In this document: in pieces, positions 6,874-11,691 of the stretch
Position numbering within the stretch: the stretch's first letter is position 1
How the letters are laid out: each line of letters starts with the position of its first letter
Source: an uncultured Clostridiaceae bacterium
GTDB taxonomy: Bacteria; Bacillota; Clostridia; TANB77; CAG-508
NCBI GenBank assembly: GCA_905198755.1
Contig: CAJKDR010000023.1
Location: forward strand, 1-11,691
Direction of reading: 5' to 3'
Length of the DNA stretch: 11,691 nt
Position numbers and translations under genes: made by a program
Notes under the pieces: model-generated
Told to the model about the DNA's origin: nothing
The model's input: only the letters and a program-made list of their open reading frames with translations
Database searches by the model: none

Positions 6874-6941
6874 TATTATATTAATAAAAAATATTTATTT
6901 TTACAATTTGTTGCAAAATCATTTATTTTTCTGGTTTATTA

Positions 6942-6950
6942 TGGTATAAT
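6942..6950 (+). promoter_or_regulatory. Extended -10 promoter of nfeD-SPFH
   Basis: TGG followed by consensus TATAAT (6945-6950), 35 bases before the nfeD ATG. No good -35 lies at 17 bp (TTTATT), so the extended -10 TG probably carries the recognition. GGAGGT follows at 6974-6979, seven bases before the ATG. Confidence 0.65.
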
Positions 6951-6985
6951 TATATTGTTATTCAAGTACGATTGGAGGTACTTTT

Positions 6986-7405
6986 ATGTGGCAATTTTGG
7001 TTAATAGTTGCAGGAATTTGTCTTGTAATTGAGATAGCTACTGTAGGATTTCTAGTTTTTTGGTTTGGAATCGGTGCACTTTTTGCAATGATTACTAGTT
7101 TCTTTACAGATAACCTAATTATACAAACTGTGGTATTTATCTTGTCTTCAACAGTTTTATTATTTTTTACCAGACCGTTTGTAAATAAATTTTCTCCAAA
7201 AGAGAAAGTAAAAACAAATGCTTTTTCTATTATCGGTAAAAAAGGAATTGTTACTCAAACAATAAACCCAATAACTGGTGAAGGACAAGTAAAAATAGGT
7301 TCTGAAGTCTGGTCTGCAAAGAGTTCTGAAGATGTAAAAATAGAAAAAGGACTAGAAGTTGAAGTACTAGACATAGATGGTGTAAAAGCCATTGTTAGAT
7401 ATTAA
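6986..7405 (+). CDS. nfeD: NfeD family membrane protein
   Basis: A 139-residue short-form NfeD protein. An N-terminal hydrophobic region (about 1-62) holds two or three membrane segments, with the family-typical FWFGIGAL turn (26-33). A soluble OB-fold domain (about 80-139) follows, recognisable from GKKGIVTQTINPITGEGQV and the closing EVEVLDIDGVKAIV strand pattern. NfeD proteins are partners of SPFH-domain proteins, their genes usually being adjacent, and are thought to help organise membrane microdomains. The serine-protease domain of long NfeD forms is absent, as in other short members. The gene is followed 58 bp later by the SPFH gene in the same direction. GGAGGT is well spaced before the ATG. 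Confidence 0.93.
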   Translation: MWQFWLIVAGICLVIEIATVGFLVFWFGIGALFAMITSFFTDNLIIQTVVFILSSTVLLFFTRPFVNKFSPKEKVKTNAFSIIGKKGIVTQTINPITGEGQVKIGSEVWSAKSSEDVKIEKGLEVEVLDIDGVKAIVRY

Positions 7406-7463
7406 TTTGTTTTTAGTATTTAAGTAAAATGCTTAAATTTATATATTTTTTAGGAGGATTAAA

Positions 7464-8369
7464 ATGGTATTTTTAATAATTTTATTGATAATTATTGCAA
7501 TTATCGCATTCAAAACAATTAAAATTGTAAAACAATCTGAAGTATACATCATAGAAAGATTAGGAAAATTTTATAAAGTTGCTGATGCTGGTCTTACAAT
7601 TATAATTCCTTTCATTGACCAAGTTCGTTCAGTTGTTAGTTTAAAACAACAAACAATGGACGTTCCACCTCAAGGAGTTATTACTCAAGATAATGTTACA
7701 ATTACAATAGACACTGTTGTGTTCTATAAGATAACAGATCCTGCAAAAGCTGTTTATGAAATTCAATCATTAAAGAAAGGTATCGAATACCTAGCTATAA
7801 CAACAATTCGTGATATTGTTGGTAAAATGGATTTAGATCAGACTTTCAGTTCAAGAGATGCTATTAATGATAAATTAAGAGTAATATTAGATGAAGCTAC
7901 AGACCAATGGGGTTGTAAAGTAGATAGAGTTGAAATTAAAGATATTACACCACCTGCAGATATTCGTGATGCAATGGAAAAACAAATGAATGCAGAAAGA
8001 AATAAAAGAGCTTTAATTTTACAAGCTGAAGGTGAAAGACAATCTGCTATAACTATTGCTGAAGGTCAAAAAGAAGCTGCTATATTACAAGCCGAAGCTG
8101 ATAAAGAATCAAAAATAAGAAAAGCTGCCGGTGAAGCAGAAGCAATCAAGAAAGTAGCTGAAGCCAAAGCCAAAGAAATTGAAATGGTTTATGGAGCTCT
8201 AAAAACTGCAAAACCAGATGATAAAATTGTTCAATTAAAATCTTTAGAAGCATTAAAAGAAGTAGCTGATGGTGAAGCAAATAAAGTATTTATTCCTTTT
8301 GAAGCAACATCTGCTTTAAGTAGTTTAGGTGCAATAAAAGAAGTAATGAAAGATGATAAAAAGAAATAA
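7464..8369 (+). CDS. SPFH/band 7 (stomatin-like) membrane protein
   Basis: A 301-residue SPFH-domain protein of the stomatin/QmcA type, which forms oligomers at the membrane and scaffolds microdomains or modulates membrane proteases. One N-terminal membrane anchor (about 2-17) is followed by the SPFH domain (about 20-180), with VKQSEVYIIERLGKF, MDVPPQGVITQDNV and ITPPADIRDAMEKQM. A long Ala/Glu/Lys-rich coiled coil follows (about 176-242; AEGERQSAI, AEGQKEAAIL and AEADKES are near-repeats), then a C-terminal oligomerisation segment ending in lysines. Length and order match the family. AGGAGG lies upstream of the ATG. It forms a transcription unit with nfeD and ends at a strong terminator 7 bp past the stop. 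Confidence 0.95.
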   Translation: MVFLIILLIIIAIIAFKTIKIVKQSEVYIIERLGKFYKVADAGLTIIIPFIDQVRSVVSLKQQTMDVPPQGVITQDNVTITIDTVVFYKITDPAKAVYEIQSLKKGIEYLAITTIRDIVGKMDLDQTFSSRDAINDKLRVILDEATDQWGCKVDRVEIKDITPPADIRDAMEKQMNAERNKRALILQAEGERQSAITIAEGQKEAAILQAEADKESKIRKAAGEAEAIKKVAEAKAKEIEMVYGALKTAKPDDKIVQLKSLEALKEVADGEANKVFIPFEATSALSSLGAIKEVMKDDKKK

Positions 8370-8375
8370 TATAAC

Positions 8376-8409
8376 AAAAAAGATACAGGCTAGCACCTGT
8401 ATCTTTTTT
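8376..8409. terminator. Bidirectional intrinsic terminator
   Basis: A perfect 14-bp inverted repeat (8376-8389 with 8396-8409) around the loop CTAGCA, with a GATACAGG core and six A residues on one side and six T residues on the other. It works as a hairpin plus U-tract in both directions and separates the convergent SPFH and YrzE-like genes. The minus-strand stop codon (8408-8410) overlaps its outer edge. Confidence 0.9.
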
Positions 8410-8782
8410 ATGAATTTATTCCTAATATTCCCCCTATTAATCCAGCTAGTATTCCAAGAATTATCATTATTATTGAATACATATTTAATTCAAAATTTCC
8501 GGATATTATACTTGATATTAAATATATCATTATTATGTATATCCCTCCAATAATTCCTCCATTAACCATTCCATTTTTACTTATCTTTCTTGTTGAAATT
8601 GTACTTCCTATTAATATACTAACAAAAGATATTGCTATTATAACAATTGGTACTGTTGTTTCTGAAATATTGCTATATGTTAATACTATTGAAAAAATTA
8701 ATATCCCTATTAAAGTAATACAAAAAGAAATAAATAATCCTTTTAGTATTTTCACATATAAATTTTCTTGGCTATTTTCCAC
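8408..8782 (-). CDS. TIGR04086 (YrzE-like) family small membrane protein
   Basis: A 124-residue protein with four hydrophobic segments (about 12-34, 42-60, 72-93 and 101-121) and the charged central linker STRKISKNGMVNGGIIGGIY. That pattern, with Lys-Asn-Gly at the start of the third helix, and the length match the TIGR04086/YrzE family of Firmicutes membrane proteins, whose function is unknown. It starts with GTG: AAAGGAGG sits upstream with about nine bases of spacing, and no in-frame ATG lies between. The gene stands alone between a convergent pair and the pilin-like gene, and its stop overlaps the shared terminator. The family call rests on recognition of the pattern, not on a search. Confidence 0.8.
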   Translation of the reverse strand: MENSQENLYVKILKGLFISFCITLIGILIFSIVLTYSNISETTVPIVIIAISFVSILIGSTISTRKISKNGMVNGGIIGGIYIIMIYLISSIISGNFELNMYSIIMIILGILAGLIGGILGINS

Positions 8783-8885
8783 TACGTATCTCCTCCTTTA
8801 TCATATTACTAATTTGTATGAAGTTTCATTTTCTTTTAGAACACCATTTTATAGTAAACTAGCTTTTTAAAATTATAATAAATAA

Positions 8886-8912
8886 AAACAGTTAGTTTTT
8901 ACATAACTGTTT
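8886..8912 (-). terminator. Intrinsic terminator of the pilin-like gene
   Basis: AAACAGTTA (8886-8894) pairs with TAACTGTTT (8904-8912), a perfect 9-bp stem with a nine-base loop. On the minus strand the T-rich tail TTTTTATTTATT overlaps and follows it. It sits 14 bp after the stop codon of the gene ending at 8927. Confidence 0.7.
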
Positions 8913-8926
8913 CTATCTATGTTTTA

Positions 8927-10417
8927 TTATTTAACAATTGCCCAAGGTTGTTCAAAGCTTCCATCTTGTACTGTTCCATCTCCATCTGTATCAGATTCGG
9001 ATGTATCTATACTTACATTATCATCTAGTTCTATAACAGGTCTAAACCATCCTGCTATTTGTCCCACACCGCTTTCATAATTCTTATCACATGTACTAAC
9101 CCAATTTGCATCTACTTGTGATAATGAAGCAAAATTTGATTCCTGTGATAAACTCTTTCCATTTACAACTTCAAACATGCCATAATATGCAACTTTATTA
9201 TTCCACCATGTTCCCATACCTAATGACCTTGTAGCTAGCCACCAAGTTCTTGTTTCATCTTTTCCTAGTACTAATTCTTTAATAGTAGTATCCGTCAACT
9301 TATTTATTCTTGCGTTAGTCTCGTCCCTCCAAGTTTCTGTATAAGCTAGTTTTAAAGTTTTATTATAATTTTTATATGTTACATTTTGATCAGTACCTAT
9401 AGTATTAGTATTTGTTTTATCATAAATTGCCTCACTATTTTTATATACTTCTTTTCCACCTTCACTTTTAGTTAATCCTGTTTTTGATACATCATCACTA
9501 TCAATTGCAATTCCTTGTTCTTCTTGCAATCTAGCTGGATAATAACTATTGTCTCTTTCAGCATTCTCAGCTGAAAACCTCACATTTAAGGTTGTAGTTG
9601 CTATAGGTGATGATACTGTTCCTAATAATTGATTTAAATCTTCTAAATTCATACTTCTTGCTTTTCCATAACCATCTATACTATATAATTCATCACAAAT
9701 TCTATTTAACAATAAAACCCCATTATTATATACTTGCTCGCTCTTTAATACCAATTCACCATCAGATGAATTATTAGGTGTTGATGCTGTAGCACTAACT
9801 AAGGTAATTTTTCCTGTACTTTCATCTATCTTCATTACTCTCCAGCCACCACTTTTAGTTGTTATATCAAGATCATAACCTTGTTTTGAAGTTTTTGAAC
9901 CATATGAGATTCCTGACTCAGTTCTTTCAACCCAAGACTGTCTTCCCTTCTTGCTTAATGATGGGTAATCCACATAATCTCCAACTTTCAAGTTCTTTGG
10001 TACATTTTTGTTAGCTGTTTTTTCTATTTTTCCATCTTTTTTATATAAAATATATGTATTATTAGTTTCTTTAAATTTAATTTTCCAATAATTATCTGTT
10101 TCTTCTTCTACAGTTGCTTCTGCATTGTTGTTATCTAATGCCTCTTGGAATTTATATGTTTTTTCCTTGATTGCTCCTATTTTATAATCCGAATATGCAA
10201 TATTTAATGTTTCTTCTTCTTTAGCTACAGTGTAATTTGATACAGCTGCATTTGCATTTTTTATCAATTTTTCACTTGTTACTATTTTTATTGAAACTAT
10301 TGCTAATATTAGCAATATGATTATTGTAATAATCAGCGCTATTAGAGTAATCCCCTTATTATCTTTCTTCATGCTATCACCATGTCGTATGCATTCATGT
10401 AAATAATATTTTTTCAT
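8927..10417 (-). CDS. Pilin-like N-terminal signal, large surface protein
   Basis: A 496-residue predicted secreted or surface protein. A basic leader ends in KKDNKG (17-22), followed by the hydrophobic helix ITLIALIITIIILLILAIV (23-41). This resembles a type IV prepilin signal (cleavage after Gly22), but position +5 is Ala, not the usual Glu. A linker (45-140) leads to NLKVGDYVDYPSL (142-154) and GWRVMKIDESTGKITLVSA (191-209). The Trp-rich C-terminal region carries WWLATRS (392-398) and GWFRPVIEL (456-464), resembling DUF6273/C-type-lectin-like surface modules. It ends with DTDGDGT and a GSFEQPW tail. The start is uncertain. ATG at 10417 has AAAGGAAG six bases upstream and suits the promoter; ATG at 10372 (a 7-residue leader) has GGTGAT three bases upstream; ATG at 10435 has no site. 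No pilus assembly genes lie nearby. The function is unknown. Confidence 0.8.
   Translation of the reverse strand: MKKYYLHECIRHGDSMKKDNKGITLIALIITIIILLILAIVSIKIVTSEKLIKNANAAVSNYTVAKEEETLNIAYSDYKIGAIKEKTYKFQEALDNNNAEATVEEETDNYWKIKFKETNNTYILYKKDGKIEKTANKNVPKNLKVGDYVDYPSLSKKGRQSWVERTESGISYGSKTSKQGYDLDITTKSGGWRVMKIDESTGKITLVSATASTPNNSSDGELVLKSEQVYNNGVLLLNRICDELYSIDGYGKARSMNLEDLNQLLGTVSSPIATTTLNVRFSAENAERDNSYYPARLQEEQGIAIDSDDVSKTGLTKSEGGKEVYKNSEAIYDKTNTNTIGTDQNVTYKNYNKTLKLAYTETWRDETNARINKLTDTTIKELVLGKDETRTWWLATRSLGMGTWWNNKVAYYGMFEVVNGKSLSQESNFASLSQVDANWVSTCDKNYESGVGQIAGWFRPVIELDDNVSIDTSESDTDGDGTVQDGSFEQPWAIVK
10376..10381 (-). promoter_or_regulatory. Alternative ribosome binding site for the pilin-like gene
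   Basis: GGTGAT, the 3' part of the extended anti-16S match, lies three bases before the ATG at 10372. Use of this start would give a 7-residue leader (MKKDNKG), a common length for prepilin-type leaders. Confidence 0.35.
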
Positions 10418-10423
10418 TTGTTT

Positions 10424-10431
10424 CTTCCTTT
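10424..10431 (-). promoter_or_regulatory. Ribosome binding site for the chosen pilin-like start
   Basis: AAAGGAAG lies six bases before the ATG at 10417 and about 20 bases after the expected transcription start. It supports this ATG over the one at 10435, which has no upstream purine-rich match. Confidence 0.5.
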
Positions 10432-10448
10432 CCATTTTTTTCTTTTAA

Positions 10449-10477
10449 AGTATATATCTAATATTCATTCAAGTCAA
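10449..10477 (-). promoter_or_regulatory. Promoter of the pilin-like gene
   Basis: Minus strand: TTGACT (10477-10472), exactly 17 bp, then TATACT (10454-10449), five of six matches to each SigA-type consensus box. It is the best-matching promoter seen in the window. Confidence 0.75.
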
Positions 10478-10544
10478 TAAAATAATTTTTTATTTTTAAT
10501 AACACTAGATATATTTATTTAATATAATATCTTGAGGTGTTTTT

Positions 10545-11540
10545 ATGTATAAGTTAGCAATTGTTGGAGCTACCGGTTTAGTTGGTAGAAAAGTTTTAGA
10601 AATATTGTCTACTAAAGATTTACCTATTTATGAATATGTTTTATTTAGTTCTAAAAAATCCGCTGGCAAAGTAATTAATTTTAAAGGAAAAGATTATGTT
10701 GTAAGAGAATTAACAATTAATTCTTTTGTTGATGAGCATTTTGATTTCGCTATTTTTTCAGCTGGTGGATATACTTCTAAGTTGAATTCCCCTATTGCTT
10801 CAGAAAATGGTTGTATTGTTATTGATAACAGTAGCGCTTTTAGAATGGACGATAATGTTCCTTTAGTAGTTCCTGAAGTAAATCCTGAAGATATCAATAA
10901 GAATCCGGGAATTATTGCTAATCCAAATTGTTCAACAATTCAAGCTGTTATTCCTTTAAAAGTTTTAGACAATAATTATAAAATAAAAAGAATTGTATAT
11001 TCAACTTATCAAGCTGTTTCTGGTGCTGGAATTAATGGCATAAGAGATTTGGAAAATGGATTAAAAGGTCTTCCAAATAAAAAATTTCCTCATCAAATTT
11101 TTAATAATTGCTTGCCACATATTGATGATTTTTTGGAGAATGGATATACAAAAGAAGAAGAAAAAATGATTAATGAAACACGAAAAATATTACATAGACC
11201 TGATTTATCTGTTACAGCTACTTGTGTTAGAGTTCCTGTATTCAATTGTCATAGCGAAAGCATCAATGTTGAATTAGAATGTGATTTTGATATTAAAGAT
11301 TTGATAAAAAAATTAGATACCACTCAAGGATTAAAGGTCATAGATGATGTAAAAAACAACTTATATCCTCTTGCATGTAATTGTTCTGGATTTGATGATG
11401 TATTTATTGGTAGAATTCGTAGAGATTATAGTGTTAAATACGGTTTAAATTTTTGGGTTGTGGCAGATAATATTAGAAAGGGTGCTGCAACAAATGCAAT
11501 TCAAATTTTGGAAAAAATGATAAATAAAAAAGCGGAATAG
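10545..11540 (+). CDS. asd: Aspartate-semialdehyde dehydrogenase
   Basis: Cytosolic NADPH-dependent enzyme that converts aspartyl phosphate to aspartate semialdehyde, the branch point to lysine/diaminopimelate, threonine and methionine. The 331-residue protein has the N-terminal dinucleotide-binding GATGLVGRKVL (8-18), the active-site NPNCSTIQ (126-133; Cys129 the nucleophile), YQAVSGAG (155-162), NETRKIL (210-216) and CVRVPVFNCHSE (227-238) with the substrate-binding Arg229 and conserved His236. The end, GAATNAIQILE, is typical. Length is normal. GAGGTG at 10534-10539 lies five bases before the ATG. A TATAAT at 10523-10528 sits too close to that site to be its promoter, and I see no clear alternative or lysine riboswitch in the 100 bp upstream. 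The neighbouring genes give no pathway partner, so it appears to be transcribed alone. Confidence 0.97.
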   Translation: MYKLAIVGATGLVGRKVLEILSTKDLPIYEYVLFSSKKSAGKVINFKGKDYVVRELTINSFVDEHFDFAIFSAGGYTSKLNSPIASENGCIVIDNSSAFRMDDNVPLVVPEVNPEDINKNPGIIANPNCSTIQAVIPLKVLDNNYKIKRIVYSTYQAVSGAGINGIRDLENGLKGLPNKKFPHQIFNNCLPHIDDFLENGYTKEEEKMINETRKILHRPDLSVTATCVRVPVFNCHSESINVELECDFDIKDLIKKLDTTQGLKVIDDVKNNLYPLACNCSGFDDVFIGRIRRDYSVKYGLNFWVVADNIRKGAATNAIQILEKMINKKAE

Positions 11541-11569
11541 AATAATTTTTTTATACTTTCCTATAATAT

Positions 11570-11593
11570 AAAAAACTCCCTCTTATGAGGGAG
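11570..11593 (-). terminator. Intrinsic terminator of the right-edge minus-strand gene
   Basis: CTCCCTC (11576-11582) pairs with GAGGGAG (11587-11593), a 7-bp GC-rich stem with a four-base loop. On the minus strand six T residues follow (11575-11570). On the plus strand no U-tract follows, so it is a weaker stop for asd, although asd has no other visible terminator. Confidence 0.8.
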
Positions 11594-11600
11594 AAGAAAT

Positions 11601-11691
11601 TTAGTTTTCATCAACATTTTCATCATCGTCGAGTACAACAACTTCTTTTTTTCGTCCGTTAAATCCTACCATTATAAAGAATAAAACGGCT
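11601..11691 (-). CDS. C-terminal end of an unidentified protein, cut by window edge
   Basis: The last 29 codons of a minus-strand reading frame, open to the window edge and ending in TAA 8 bp before a terminator that faces the right way. The visible end has a hydrophobic stretch (AVLFFIMVGF), a basic cluster (GRKKE), then VVVLDDDENVDEN, an acidic tail. This suggests a membrane helix followed by a short cytoplasmic charged tail. The family cannot be recognised from this fragment. The in-frame ATG at codon 7 has no ribosome binding site, so I take the frame as continuing upstream. Confidence 0.6.
   Translation of the reverse strand, partial: AVLFFIMVGFNGRKKEVVVLDDDENVDEN

Noticed and set aside
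7418..7438. Hairpin ATTTAAG/CTTAAAT followed by a T-rich run between nfeD and the SPFH gene, possibly an attenuator
   Set aside because: The stem is only 7 bp with one G:C pair, and the T run is interrupted. In DNA this AT-rich it is easily expected by chance.
8783..8885. Possible small gene or promoter in the gap between the YrzE-like and pilin-like genes
   Set aside because: I found no open frame with a ribosome binding site. The best -10 candidates on the minus strand have no acceptable -35 or lie too close to the GTG start.
10451..10515. Inverted repeat TATATATCTA (10451-10460) and TAGATATATT (10506-10515) in the pilin/asd divergent region, possibly an operator
   Set aside because: Nine of ten bases match, but both arms are almost wholly A/T and lie 45 bp apart, so chance is a sufficient explanation. 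The first arm also overlaps the -10 box.
10523..10528. Consensus TATAAT before asd
   Set aside because: Transcription starting about seven bases downstream would begin at or after the GAGGTG ribosome binding site (10534-10539), so it is unlikely to be the working promoter.
10441..10544. Lysine riboswitch or T-box upstream of asd
   Set aside because: Only about 100 bp are available, almost all A/T, with no conserved core or terminator-antiterminator pair.

Overview
The window is AT-rich DNA (roughly 28% GC by hand count in the parts I counted) with Firmicutes-type features: strong AGGAGG ribosome binding sites, intrinsic terminators, TATAAT-type promoters and an Asp23/AmaP/DUF2273 envelope cluster. 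Gene content (formate--tetrahydrofolate ligase, a yqhY-nusB-xseA-xseB type operon, a TIGR04086-type membrane protein, a clostridial pilin-like surface protein) points to an anaerobic Clostridia member, possibly an uncultured gut lineage. That taxonomic call is inference.

Positions 1-5016, all on the minus strand, look like one long operon. Read in transcription order it runs asp23 (5016) > amaP > DUF2273 > nusB > xseA > xseB > divergent PAP2 > fhs, where fhs runs off the left edge. The genes lie 20-30 bp apart or overlap, except xseA and xseB, which are separated by a GC-rich nested palindromic element (2055-2136). The operon joins an envelope-associated Asp23 complex, a transcription antitermination factor, exonuclease VII, a membrane phosphatase-like protein and one-carbon metabolism. 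A hairpin with a U-tract at 5039-5069 ends the preceding gene, and a good promoter for asp23 overlaps that hairpin.

Positions 5114-6805 (minus) encode a membrane-anchored GH18 glycoside hydrolase with a copper-amine-oxidase-like N-terminal region and an SH3 domain. A 180 bp divergent region with an extended -10 promoter on each strand separates it from a plus-strand nfeD-SPFH (stomatin/flotillin-like) pair at 6986-8369. That pair converges on a small four-helix membrane protein (8408-8782, minus) through a perfect 14-bp bidirectional terminator.

Positions 8927-10417 (minus) encode a large pilin-like secreted or surface protein with its own promoter and terminator. Divergent from it is aspartate-semialdehyde dehydrogenase (asd, 10545-11540, plus), followed by a terminator and the last 29 codons of a minus-strand gene cut by the right edge. 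No gene-free stretch exceeds 300 bases, and I found no tRNA, rRNA, CRISPR array or transposase.

The two most notable things are an abrupt codon-usage and GC switch inside fhs, near a highly conserved motif (a recombination mosaic or an assembly chimera), and the palindromic element between xseA and xseB. I see no convincing new multi-gene defence or mobile system.
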